Positions 52,821 to 60,997 of a stretch of 64,000 bases of DNA are shown here, in pieces. Below the pieces are notes generated by a model, which was not told where the DNA came from, made no database searches, and saw only the letters and a program-made list of their open reading frames with translations. The DNA lies in the NCBI GenBank assembly GCA_045599365.1, contig JAZRVS010000185.1:1-64000 (forward strand), written 5' to 3'. This DNA comes from UBA1715 sp045599365 (lineage in GTDB: Bacteria > Bacteroidota > Bacteroidia > Bacteroidales > UBA1715). The translations under genes were made by a program, and so were the position numbers. Each line of letters starts with the position of its first letter. The stretch's first letter is position 1.

Positions 52821-53129
52821 CTATGGAATTATAGTAAACAAGGTGTCAAATCCTACTATTTGGAATATTTGCAGAATATTTTCTTTCAAGCCTATTAAAG
52901 AAATGCTGCCACCAATCTCCTTTGCTTTCTTGTTGAACAATAAAAGTGTTCGCAAACCCGAAGATGAAATATATTCAAGATTCGAGAAGTCAAGTGTAAT
53001 CTGTTTTCCTTTATTATCTATTATTGGTAGCAATTGTTCTGTTAACTCTTGAGTAGCTGCAGTATCTAATTGATTTCCAATCTCTACAAGAGCTTTGTTT
53101 GCATCGTTTGTTTTAATGTTTGCTATCAT
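52821..53129 (-). CDS. STAS-domain anti-sigma factor antagonist
   Basis: The 102-residue protein is a single STAS domain like SpoIIAA/RsbV: ALVEIGNQLDTAATQELTEQ, then LDFSNLEYISSSGLRTLLLF with the conserved phosphorylatable Ser in SSSGLR, and GLKENILQIFQIVGFDTLF. In partner switching the unphosphorylated form binds a target and an RsbW-like kinase shuts it off. It lies 145 bp before the NRPS on the same strand and is probably the first gene of the operon. No sigma factor or PP2C phosphatase is nearby; the likely kinase is the HATPase tail of the MATE protein. Confidence 0.92.
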   Translation of the reverse strand: MIANIKTNDANKALVEIGNQLDTAATQELTEQLLPIIDNKGKQITLDFSNLEYISSSGLRTLLLFNKKAKEIGGSISLIGLKENILQIFQIVGFDTLFTIIP

Positions 53130-53188
53130 AAGTAATTAATTTATAGAACAAAAATGTTTTGTAAACACCATATAAGATGTTAGCTATC

Positions 53189-53228
53189 AAGTCGTTATTG
53201 AACGACTTAACCATCGTACAAAGTACGA
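53189..53228 (-). promoter_or_regulatory. Two adjacent inverted repeats upstream of the STAS-NRPS operon
   Basis: AAGTCGTT/AACGACTT (53189-53208, 8-bp arms, 4-bp gap) and TCGTAC/GTACGA (53214-53228, 6-bp arms, 3-bp gap) lie side by side 60-100 bp before the STAS start. They resemble operator half sites for a regulator of the operon. A strong promoter match was not found. Confidence 0.5.
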
Positions 53229-53302
53229 AAAAAAAAATGAGTATATCAAGTAAAGAAAGAAAGATTTGCCCCCATTCTCTATAATAAATGAAAAATAGAG
53301 GT

Positions 53303-53464
53303 GATGATATACATCTTGTATGCGATTTAGTTATCAGTTGCCTGTTCTCATTTTCAAGCAAACCTCTTTGTGTTATTCAACGTACCATTATGGAAATCAA
53401 ACTGAAAATGAGTCTCGATACCTGTTTACAAATGATTGTGTCGACAACTTGTATATTGTTTCCA
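53303..53464 (+). repeat. Dispersed palindromic element, copy 4 (longer stem)
   Basis: Ends GATGATATACATCTTG and CAACTTGTATATTG are complementary. The loop TACCATTATGGAAATCAAAC is kept, but the inner stem is different and longer than in the other copies: CTCATTTTCA pairs with TGAAAATGAG. It occupies the gap between the divergent STAS-NRPS operon and the ferredoxin gene. Confidence 0.85.
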
Positions 53465-53534
53465 AAATATATTTTTGTTTTTATGGTGACAAGAATCTAA
53501 AAAATACGTACTTTCGTTACGAAAAATTATCTAT

Positions 53535-55010
53535 ATGTTACGAAAACTTAGAATCGCATTTGCAATTATATTTTTTGCTTGCATCACCCTTTTATTCCTT
53601 GATTTTACGGGAACCATCCATGCTTATTTTGGATGGATGGCAAAAATTCAGCTTTTGCCTGCAATTTTGGCTCTTAATGTACTTGTCGTCGTTGGATTAC
53701 TTTTACTGACAATCATTTTTGGTCGAGTGTATTGTTCAATAATTTGTCCGTTGGGAATTATGCAAGATGTGATTGCATGGTTTGGAAAGAAAAGCAAGAA
53801 AAATCGCTATTCTTTTTCTCCAGCAAAAAACAAATTGCGAATTATAGTGTTCATTGCATTTGTCGTTTTGTTGATTATTCCAGGCTTAAATGCAATTGCT
53901 GTGATAATTGCTCCTTATAGTGCATACGGACGAATTGCATCAAATCTTTTTGCTCCGATTTATCAATTGGCAAACAATGGCTTGGCTTATTTGGCGGAGC
54001 GTTTTGATAGCTACACGTTCTATAGCGTTGATATTTGGATAAAAAGCATTTCAACTTTGGTTGTTGCCATTGTAACATTTGTGGTTTTTGCAATTTTATC
54101 GTGGCGAAACGGGCGAACTTGGTGCAACACAATTTGTCCCGTTGGAACATTGCTTGGCGCATTTTCAAGATTGTCAATATTCAAAATTCAAATTGATACC
54201 GATGCGTGTGCAAGTTGTGGGTTGTGTGCAAAAAAATGTAAATCATCGTGCATAGATACCGAATCAAAAACAATTGAATATAGCCGTTGCGTTGTGTGTT
54301 TTGACTGTTTGGAATCGTGCAATAAGAATGCAATTAAATTTAAACCAAAGAAAAAGGAGGCAAGTGCCACATCAGAAACTGTTGACGATTCAAAACGAAA
54401 ATTTCTTTCTGTGTCTGCTTTGTTACTTGCTGGAGCAACAGTAAAGGCACAAGAAAAGAAAGTTGATGGCGGTCTTGCAGAGATTTTAGATAAAGAAGTT
54501 CCAACTCGGGCAGTTCCGCCAAAACCAGCAGGTGCATTAAGTCTAAAGAACTTCAATCAACATTGTACAGGTTGCCAATTGTGCGTGTCGGTTTGTCCAA
54601 ATCAAGTTTTGCAACCGTCAACCAACATATCATCGCTCATGCAACCAGAAATGACGTTTGAGCGTGGTTATTGTCGTCCAGAATGTGTGAAATGTTCGGA
54701 AGTTTGTCCTACGGGTGCTATAAAACCAATTACCACTGCCGAAAAATCGTCTATACAAATCGGTCATGCTGTTTGGATAGAAGATAATTGCATTGTAAAA
54801 ACCGATGGCATTGGCTGTGATATTTGCGAAAGACATTGTCCTGTTGGCGCAATTATGCTGGTTTCGAGAACTGGAATGTCAGGTTCCTTAAAATATCCTG
54901 TAATCAACACTGAAAGATGTATTGGTTGTGGAGCATGCGAACATTTATGTCCTGCTCGTCCACATAGTGCTATGTATGTGGAAGGAAACGAAATTCAAAG
55001 AGAAATATAA
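53535..55010 (+). CDS. NapH/CcoG-like membrane polyferredoxin
   Basis: The 491-residue protein has an N-terminal membrane part (about 1-210, five helices) with paired CxxxCP motifs of the NapH type (YCSIICPLGIMQD and WCNTICPVGTLLG), then cysteine clusters CASCGLCAKKCKSSC and CVVCFDCLESC. An internal hydrophobic segment preceded by KRKF (about 286-305) resembles a Tat/signal anchor. Beyond it are more 4Fe-4S motifs: CTGCQLCVSVCP, CVKCSEVCP, CDICERHCP and CIGCGACEHLCP. It should pass electrons across or along the inner membrane to periplasmic partners. It is first in an operon-like run with the Tat-secreted reductase and tatAC. Confidence 0.88.
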   Translation: MLRKLRIAFAIIFFACITLLFLDFTGTIHAYFGWMAKIQLLPAILALNVLVVVGLLLLTIIFGRVYCSIICPLGIMQDVIAWFGKKSKKNRYSFSPAKNKLRIIVFIAFVVLLIIPGLNAIAVIIAPYSAYGRIASNLFAPIYQLANNGLAYLAERFDSYTFYSVDIWIKSISTLVVAIVTFVVFAILSWRNGRTWCNTICPVGTLLGAFSRLSIFKIQIDTDACASCGLCAKKCKSSCIDTESKTIEYSRCVVCFDCLESCNKNAIKFKPKKKEASATSETVDDSKRKFLSVSALLLAGATVKAQEKKVDGGLAEILDKEVPTRAVPPKPAGALSLKNFNQHCTGCQLCVSVCPNQVLQPSTNISSLMQPEMTFERGYCRPECVKCSEVCPTGAIKPITTAEKSSIQIGHAVWIEDNCIVKTDGIGCDICERHCPVGAIMLVSRTGMSGSLKYPVINTERCIGCGACEHLCPARPHSAMYVEGNEIQREI

Positions 55011-55027
55011 CCCACAAAAAGAAAACT

Positions 55028-56836
55028 ATGGACCGCAGACAATTCTTAAAAATATTTGGAGCAGGAACGGCTGTAACTGCTGCTACTTTAGCTGGATGTT
55101 CAAACAAAAAAGACCAATCAACCGAAACGGCAATTTTAGGAGAAATTCCTACCGATAAAATGACGTATCGTCCTGATACACATGGCGATAAAGTTTCTAT
55201 TTTGGGTTTTGGTTGTATGCGTTTTCCAACAATTGAAGGGAAAAGTGGTCGCGAAGATTCCGAAAACGAAATCGACCAAGAGGAAATCAATCGAATGGTT
55301 GACTATGCAATAGAACATGGTGTAAATCTTTTCGATACATCTCCAGCCTATTGTCAAGGGCGCTCCGAAAAAGCGTTGGGAATAGCGTTGAGCCGACATA
55401 AAAGAAGTGAATATCGTGTCTCTACAAAACTTTCTAATTTTGGTGTATTCACTCGCGAAGCTTCGTTGGAAATGTATCAAAATTCTTTCAAAGAATTGCA
55501 GGTAGATTATTTAGATTACTATTTGTTGCATTCTGTTGGTGGTGGCGAAGACGCAATGGGCTATTTCCGAGCTCGCTACATAGACAATGGTTTGCTCGAT
55601 TTTTTAATAGAGGAACGTAATGCTGGCAGAATCAAAAATCTTGGCTTTTCGTATCACGGCGATGTTCGGATTTTTGATTATCTATTGTCGCGACACGATG
55701 AGATTCATTGGGATTTTGTTCTCATCCAATTGAATTATGTTGATTGGAATCATGCAAAAGATTCAAACCCAAATAACACAAATTCAGACTATTTGTACAA
55801 CGAATTGGACAAACGCGCTATACCGATTTTTGTAATGGAACCATTGTTGGGTGGACGTTTGGCTAATTTGAGCGACCATGCAGTTGAATTGCTGAAAGAG
55901 CAAAATCCGCAAGCAAGTATTGCCTCATGGGCTTTCCGATTCGCAGGTTCAAAACCACGAATTTTGACGGTTTTGAGCGGAATGACGTATATGGAACATT
56001 TGCAGGACAATATTCGTACGTATGCGCCTCTCAAGCCATTGGACGAAAGTGAATATCAGTTACTTGACGAGATTGCAAAAATCTATGTCAATTTTCCGAT
56101 GATTCCTTGCAATAGTTGTCAATATTGTATGCCGTGTCCGTATGGCTTGGATATTCCAGGAATTTTCAATCACTACAACAAATGTTTGAACGAAGGAACT
56201 ATACAGGAAAATAGACAGAGCAAAGATTATCAAAAAGCGCGAAAAGCTTTTTTGGTCGGCTACGATAGAAGTGTGCCAAAATTGCGACAAGCAAATCATT
56301 GCGTTGGATGTAACAAATGTCTTTCTCCTTGCCCACAACGAATCAATATTCCTGCCGAAATGCGAAGAATTGACGCATACGTGGAAAATCTCAAACAAAA
56401 TGGTGCTGACCTTGGTTCAGCAGCGGTTCTTGCTATGTTGATTCGTAAACTCGACGAAGGTAATTTTTCGTGTGTGATTCATAAAAATGGCGAAACACGA
56501 ACATTTTCGCAGCGTGGCGTAAAAGATTTACACGAATTGAATAAAAACAACGATTCATTTTTGAAAGATTCTCGCATTGCCGACAAGGTTATTGGTAAAG
56601 GTGCTGCAGCATTGATTGTACTTGGTGGCGCAAAAGAAGTCCGTACGCACGTGATTTGTACATCGGCAAAAGAATTATTGCAACAAAATGGAATTCAAGT
56701 AGTTTTTGACGAGGAAGTTGATCATATAATCAATAATTCAAAAACCGACTGGTGTCCATTGGAAAAACTTGTAAAAGATTGCAAAACAGCCGACGAGTGT
56801 TGGCCGATTATAGAGAAGTTCGTAGAGAAGAATTAA
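55028..56836 (+). CDS. Tat-exported aldo-keto reductase/ferredoxin/DUF1893 fusion
   Basis: The 602-residue protein begins with a Tat signal (DRRQFLKIFGAG) that ends in a lipobox (LAGC, Cys about 22), so it should be folded before export and lipid-anchored. Residues about 45-345 are an aldo-keto reductase barrel (LGFGCMRFPT, LFDTSPAYCQGRSEKALG, DYYLLHSVGG, NLGFSYHG). About 355-460 hold two 4Fe-4S sites (CNSCQYCMPCP and CVGCNKCLSPCP). The last 140 residues (NFSCVIHKNGETRTFSQRGV, ADKVIGKGAAALIVLGGAKE, then DWCPLEKL) match DUF1893. It is 17 bp after the polyferredoxin gene, its likely electron partner. The stop codon lies in a heptamer repeat tract. Confidence 0.85.
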   Translation: MDRRQFLKIFGAGTAVTAATLAGCSNKKDQSTETAILGEIPTDKMTYRPDTHGDKVSILGFGCMRFPTIEGKSGREDSENEIDQEEINRMVDYAIEHGVNLFDTSPAYCQGRSEKALGIALSRHKRSEYRVSTKLSNFGVFTREASLEMYQNSFKELQVDYLDYYLLHSVGGGEDAMGYFRARYIDNGLLDFLIEERNAGRIKNLGFSYHGDVRIFDYLLSRHDEIHWDFVLIQLNYVDWNHAKDSNPNNTNSDYLYNELDKRAIPIFVMEPLLGGRLANLSDHAVELLKEQNPQASIASWAFRFAGSKPRILTVLSGMTYMEHLQDNIRTYAPLKPLDESEYQLLDEIAKIYVNFPMIPCNSCQYCMPCPYGLDIPGIFNHYNKCLNEGTIQENRQSKDYQKARKAFLVGYDRSVPKLRQANHCVGCNKCLSPCPQRINIPAEMRRIDAYVENLKQNGADLGSAAVLAMLIRKLDEGNFSCVIHKNGETRTFSQRGVKDLHELNKNNDSFLKDSRIADKVIGKGAAALIVLGGAKEVRTHVICTSAKELLQQNGIQVVFDEEVDHIINNSKTDWCPLEKLVKDCKTADECWPIIEKFVEKN

Positions 56837-56960
56837 GAGATAAGAAATAAGAGTTAAGAGAGAAGAATTAAGAGTTAAGAATTAGGAGTTAAGAATTAGG
56901 AGTTAAGAATTAAGAGTTAAGAATTAGGAGTTAAGAGATAAGAATTAAGAGAGAAGAATT
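56831..56960. repeat. Long TTAAGAR heptamer tract before tatA
   Basis: About eighteen 7-bp units (TTAAGAA, TTAAGAG, TTAGGAG, ATAAGAA, GAGAAGAA variants) run from the stop codon of the reductase gene to within 40 bp of tatA. Larger order repeats of 14-21 bp are visible. It is the longest of the tracts. Confidence 0.9.
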
Positions 56961-57001
56961 ATTAATTGATAACTTAAAACTGACAACTAAAAACTAAAAT
57001 T

Positions 57002-57202
57002 ATGATACACACACTTTTAATGATTGGAATGCAAGAAATTATCGTAATTGCGATAATCGTATTGTTATTATTTGGAGGAAAGAAAATTCCCGAATTGATG
57101 AAAGGTCTTGGCAAAGGCGTTAAGAGTTTTAAAGATGGTATGAATGGTACCGACGAAAACGCAGCAAAACCAGACAACAAAAATGAACAACAAAACCAAT
57201 AG
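57002..57202 (+). CDS. tatA: Sec-independent translocase subunit TatA/E
   Basis: The 66-residue protein has one N-terminal transmembrane helix (about 9-22, IIVIAIIVLLLFGG), the hinge FGGKKIPEL and the amphipathic helix MKGLGKGVKSFKDGM, followed by a charged tail. It forms the pore-side component of the twin-arginine translocase. It overlaps tatC by 20 bp. No tatB is present in the window, so it may be a minimal TatA-TatC system. Confidence 0.93.
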   Translation: MIHTLLMIGMQEIIVIAIIVLLLFGGKKIPELMKGLGKGVKSFKDGMNGTDENAAKPDNKNEQQNQ

Positions 57203-57959
57203 CGGCGAGCTTACTTTTTGGGACCATTTAGACGAACTACGAACATGTCTCATTCGTATGATTGTGGCAGTATTTGTTTGTGGTATTGTTGCATTTTGTT
57301 TTAAAGATTTCCTTTTTACAATTGTTTTTGCTCCGAAAAGTCCAGATTTTATAACCTATCGTTTTTTTTCTTTTTTGGGGACAAATATTGAATCGTTCAG
57401 CGTTCAACTTATCAACACCGAGCTTGCGCAACAGTTCCTTATTCACTTAAAAATTGCAATGTATGCAGGTGCGTTATGTATTTCGCCATACATAATTTAT
57501 TCATTGTTTCATTTTATATCACCAGCATTATATTCACATGAGAAGAAAGCTTCAATAAAAGCAATTGGTGGTGGATATGTTATGTTTATGTTGGGCGTAT
57601 TATTGACGTATTTTTTGATTTTTCCACTCACATTTCGATTTTTTGGAACATATCAAGTAAGCGAAGAAGTTATAAATTATATCTCGCTTTCGTCGTACAT
57701 TAGTACGCTATTGCTTCTCTGCTTGTTGATGGGAATTATGTTCGAAATACCCATAGTTTGTTGGCTACTTGCGCGTTTTGGCATTCTCAAAGCAGAATTT
57801 ATGAAGCAATATCGTCGCCACGCAATTGTCGTTATTTGTATTATTGCAGCCATCATCACACCTACAGCCGATGCGTTCACATTGGGAATAGTTGCATTGC
57901 CGATTTATTTTTTGTATGAATTCAGCATTGGAATTGTGAAAAGGACAAATGTTGCATAA
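57183..57959 (+). CDS. tatC: Sec-independent translocase subunit TatC
   Basis: The 258-residue protein has six transmembrane segments and the TatC hallmarks FWDHLDELRTCLIR at the N-terminus, SPYIIYSLFHFISPALYSHE, and FEIPIVCWLLARFGI then RRHAIVVICIIAAIITPTAD. It recognises twin-arginine signals such as that of the preceding reductase. The ATG at 57183 fits the family; an upstream in-frame start at 57144 would extend the N-terminus by 13 residues into tatA and is not needed. Confidence 0.95.
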   Translation: MNNKTNSGELTFWDHLDELRTCLIRMIVAVFVCGIVAFCFKDFLFTIVFAPKSPDFITYRFFSFLGTNIESFSVQLINTELAQQFLIHLKIAMYAGALCISPYIIYSLFHFISPALYSHEKKASIKAIGGGYVMFMLGVLLTYFLIFPLTFRFFGTYQVSEEVINYISLSSYISTLLLLCLLMGIMFEIPIVCWLLARFGILKAEFMKQYRRHAIVVICIIAAIITPTADAFTLGIVALPIYFLYEFSIGIVKRTNVA

Positions 57960-57989
57960 CTGAAACATTTTTTTGCAGTAACAATCTTT

Positions 57990-58031
57990 CTACTGAAAAC
58001 TTTTATCAAAATACGTAAAAGTTTTCAGTAG
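57990..58031. repeat. 42-bp palindrome, left copy
   Basis: A perfect 16-bp stem (CTACTGAAAACTTTTA and its complement) surrounds a 10-base loop TCAAAATACG. The identical 42 bp occurs at 59260-59301. Lying between the converging tatC and ATPase genes it may also stop transcription. Confidence 0.95.
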
Positions 58032-58037
58032 AGAATT

Positions 58038-59216
58038 TTATAGTTCATCTATTTGTAAAAATTCCTTCAAAGTAGTATGACGTACCGCGCTTGTTGAATA
58101 ATCAATATCATCATTGGTAATCAATATTTTTTGATTTCTATTGTCAATTTTGTCAAATGCTGAAAATTCACGAGAATAAGCCTTTTCATCAGCCACACTA
58201 TATGCGACTTGTACGAAATAGGTTTTATTATCCTTTTGAGCCATAAAATCTATTTCCTTTTCGCTGTTATATACTTGCAAAGTATAACCGCGATACAATA
58301 ATTCGTTATACACGATATTTTCTAAGTTGTGAGTTACATCATATCGATTAGAATTACAACGTAAACTATTGAACGCCACATCTGCATTGTATATCTTTTT
58401 GTAAAAGGCAAGTTCTTGTTTGGTTTTGGTAGAATATTGACCGATGCTTTCAATAATAAATGCTTCTTCCAAATACGACAGGTAGCTCATAATTGTATAA
58501 ATTGAGCAATTTGAGTGGGCATTTTTTATATAATCATAGATTGATTTTGCCGAATAAATGCGTGAATTTGATAGCAATACAAAATTAACCAAGTGTCGAA
58601 ACAAATCGCTTTTTCTAATTTTATATCGATTTATTATATCATTAGAAACAATTGTGTTATCCAAATCGCTCAAATATTGAATTTGTGCGTCAAGAGTATC
58701 AAACTCGAAACGCTTCGGAAAACCGCCCCACACCAAATAATCGCTTATGCTTGGCGTTTTTCTCAGTTGCTGACAATATTCACAGATTTCCTTGTACACG
58801 AATGGACGTATTCGAATGGAGACATAACGTCCACTCAATTCCTTCACAAATTCGCCCGACAATAGTTTTGAATTTGAACCCGTAATAAATACAGAATTGT
58901 TGTGTAAACGTAAAGTTTTACAGGCATCTTGCCAACCTTGTAGTGTTTGTATTTCATCAAAAAACAAATAGCATTTGCCATTTGTTCTATGCGAGTCAAC
59001 ATAATGTAACAAATCGTTGGCATTTTGAATCATCATAGATGTGCGTACATCTTCAAAATTCAGATAAATCACGTTATCTGTCTTTTGCTTTATCTCGTCC
59101 ATTATCTGACTAAATATCACCGACTTACCACAACGTCGAATGCCAGTTATTACCTTAATCAAATCCGAGTCGTAAAATGGACGAACTTTCGCTACGTAAT
59201 GCTCTCTTTGAATCAT
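58038..59216 (-). CDS. AAA-type ATPase with DUF4143 domain
   Basis: The 392-residue protein starts with an AAA_14-type ATPase domain: VITGIRRCGKSVIFSQIMDE is the Walker A, YLFFDEIQTLQGWQDA is Walker B, and SNSKLLSGEFVKELSGRYVS follows. The C-terminal half is DUF4143 (HLVNFVLLSNSRIYSAKSIY, IMSYLSYLEEAFIIESIGQY, and a PD-(D/E)xK-like ending EIDFMAQKDNKTYFVQVAY). This family is multi-copy in Bacteroidetes; function is unclear. The start MIQREHYVAKVRPF at 59216 matches relatives; the open frame upstream is just read-through of the degenerate palindrome. Confidence 0.9.
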   Translation of the reverse strand: MIQREHYVAKVRPFYDSDLIKVITGIRRCGKSVIFSQIMDEIKQKTDNVIYLNFEDVRTSMMIQNANDLLHYVDSHRTNGKCYLFFDEIQTLQGWQDACKTLRLHNNSVFITGSNSKLLSGEFVKELSGRYVSIRIRPFVYKEICEYCQQLRKTPSISDYLVWGGFPKRFEFDTLDAQIQYLSDLDNTIVSNDIINRYKIRKSDLFRHLVNFVLLSNSRIYSAKSIYDYIKNAHSNCSIYTIMSYLSYLEEAFIIESIGQYSTKTKQELAFYKKIYNADVAFNSLRCNSNRYDVTHNLENIVYNELLYRGYTLQVYNSEKEIDFMAQKDNKTYFVQVAYSVADEKAYSREFSAFDKIDNRNQKILITNDDIDYSTSAVRHTTLKEFLQIDEL

Positions 59217-59217
59217 A

Positions 59218-59258
59218 TCTACTGAAAACTTTTTACAAAAATAACAAAAGGTTTCAAT
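59218..59258. repeat. Degenerate copy of the 42-bp palindrome
   Basis: CTACTGAAAACTTTTTAC followed by AAAAGGTTTCAATA is recognisably the same element with a decayed right arm. It lies directly before the ATPase start codon, and the intact right copy begins at 59260. Confidence 0.7.
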
Positions 59259-59259
59259 A

Positions 59260-59301
59260 CTACTGAAAACTTTTATCAAAATACGTAAAAGTTTTCAGTA
59301 G
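59260..59301. repeat. 42-bp palindrome, right copy
   Basis: This is base-for-base identical to 57990-58031 and in the same orientation. The two copies bracket the DUF4143 ATPase gene, giving a 1.3-kb cassette-like unit. Confidence 0.95.
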
Positions 59302-59344
59302 AATTTGGAATAATAGAAAATTGACAGTCTCAATTTAACTTTAT

Positions 59345-60292
59345 TTACATCAGTACAAAATCACTCAAAGGACGAATGGTTGCCCGATATGTATTAAGAC
59401 GTTGTTTGATATTAACAGACTTGTCCTGCTCTACCGTTTTTGTGTTATCAAAATGAACAACAATATAGTGTGTGGCGTGTTCGGGAGAAAATCCAACTTT
59501 TTCCAATGCCTCACGCGTCCATATCTGGAATGTTCCTGCTTTTTTCAATTTAAAAATTTGACAATCGTTGCCTCCCGTATGTAACAAAACATACTTCATT
59601 CGTTCAAATCCTGCTGTTATTTGCAACGAGCCTTTTGATTCGTTTGCACGCATATAGCAGATACCCTTTTCAATCATTAATTTACGTTTGTCGACAGACG
59701 AATGATTAACAAGCACCATTGGTTCTGTTGACGAATCAGACATTTTTCGCAACATTTTCTCTGCTATTTCAGGATTTTCAATCTCCTGACGACGACGTTT
59801 TCCCAATTCCAAATATTCTTGTTCTTGGTCGATTCCGATAAAATTGCGTCCCAAAAGATTTGCCGCAATACCTGTCGTACAACTTCCTGCAAACGGATCA
59901 AGAATGGTATCACCCTTATTTGTTGATGCTAAAATTATGCGATTCAAAAGTTTTAGAGGTTTTTGCGTTGGATGTTTACCGCAAGTTTTCTCCCACAAAC
60001 CAACTGCCGACATTCGCCAAACATCAGTCATTTGCTTGTCACCATTGAGACGTTTCATTACATTGTAGTTGAATTTGTGTGGCTTCTTTTCCGATTTACG
60101 AGCCCAAATAATTAGTTCGGTAGAAAAAGTAAAATAACGGCAACTAATGTTTGGCGCAGGGTCGGATTTTTGCCACGTTATGTAGTTCAAAATCTTATAC
60201 CCCAATTCCTTTAAGCACCGTTGAACGACAAAAATATTGTGATACGTTCCCGTGTGGACCAAACTTCGTCGGCGGCCTCGTTCATATACCAA
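59345..60292 (-). pseudogene. Site-specific DNA methyltransferase, 5' half deleted
   Basis: The protein retains the C-terminal part of a beta-class N6/N4 methyltransferase: GTYHNIFVVQRCLKELGYKI, NISCRYFTFSTELIIWARKS, GKHPTQKPLKLLNRII and motif I DPFAGSCTTGIAANLLGRNF. The N-terminal part with the catalytic DPPY motif is missing; upstream of about 60250 the frame reads through DNA that belongs to the YhcG gene. The last 115 residues (from NHSSVDKRKLMIEKGICYMR on) form an extra domain I do not recognise. Without motif IV it cannot methylate. It is joined to the YhcG fragment by a deletion. Confidence 0.85.
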
Positions 60293-60651
60293 AGCCGAAT
60301 CTCTTCGTTATCAACACTAAGCAATCTTCTGTAATGACTCCAGCTCAATTCGTGACGCAGTGTGTCACAAATTGGAAACGCTTTGAAAAACAATCTCATA
60401 TATCTTAAATTGCTTTCGTCAAATCCCTTTCCAAACTCGTTGGTAAGTCGTTCCGCTAAATTTTTCATTACCTGTTTCCCATATTCAGCACGTTCCCACT
60501 TTAGTTCATCCTCTGTTATTAATCGACCAATCTCCCAATAGGCGGTTACCATTGTGAAATTTACAGCACGATAAGCTGTCTGTCTTGCCTTTTGCAAAAC
60601 GGAGGAAATGGCTGTATATAATGTATCATTACGTATTAATTTTTCTGGCAT
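60211..60651 (-). pseudogene. YhcG/DUF1016 N-terminal fragment
   Basis: The first 130 or so residues match the DUF1016 N-terminal domain of PDDEXK nuclease YhcG: FTMVTAYWEIGRLITEDELK, WERAEYGKQVMKNLAERLTN, EFGKGFDESNLRYMRLFF, LRHELSWSHYRRLL and LWYMNEAADEVWSTRE. Then homology stops at about 60250 and a short out-of-frame tail follows, encoded by the methyltransferase DNA. The C-terminal PDDEXK nuclease domain is absent. Normal YhcG proteins are about 350 residues. A residual promoter and small product may still be expressed. Confidence 0.85.
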
Positions 60652-60997
60652 TGGTATGTCTTTAGAATTATAGCAAACGCTACGTTAAACTTTTGTGGTT
60701 ACTTTTTTATTCTTTAGTTCAAAGATAGATCTTTTTTACACAAACATAATAAAAATGCTATTTTTTCACTTCTTATTTGAATATAATTTTTCCCCATCAA
60801 CCAATCCACAGCCGAATAAGCATGAATTTGTTGAGTACCTATCGTTATCAAACGACTTTCGTCAAAACTTATCAATGTTAGATTGTTGCAATGAAGTGGA
60901 GCAAACGTGGATCATTTTTTGCAAAATAGCGTAATAGAAACGTCAAAATTTTACATTTTAGCGTAATAGAATTATAAAATCTTTTGCAAATTTTCTT
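60652..60997. other. Gene-free stretch with a short direct repeat
   Basis: Nothing coding is supported here. A direct repeat TAGCGTAATAGAA occurs twice about 33 bp apart (near 60927-60939 and 60960-60972). The region is AT-rich and separates the YhcG fragment from the DUF5131 gene. Confidence 0.5.

Noticed and set aside
53320..53709. Plus-strand frame of 129 codons across dispersed-element copy 4
   Set aside because: It reads through a palindromic repeat and then out of frame across the real polyferredoxin gene.
56831..56960. CRISPR-like array
   Set aside because: Units are 7 bp with no spacers; this is a microsatellite-like tract.
60695..60934. Plus-strand frame of 79 codons in the gap before the DUF5131 gene
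   Set aside because: Composition is that of AT-rich non-coding DNA, with no signal peptide, domain or ribosome site.
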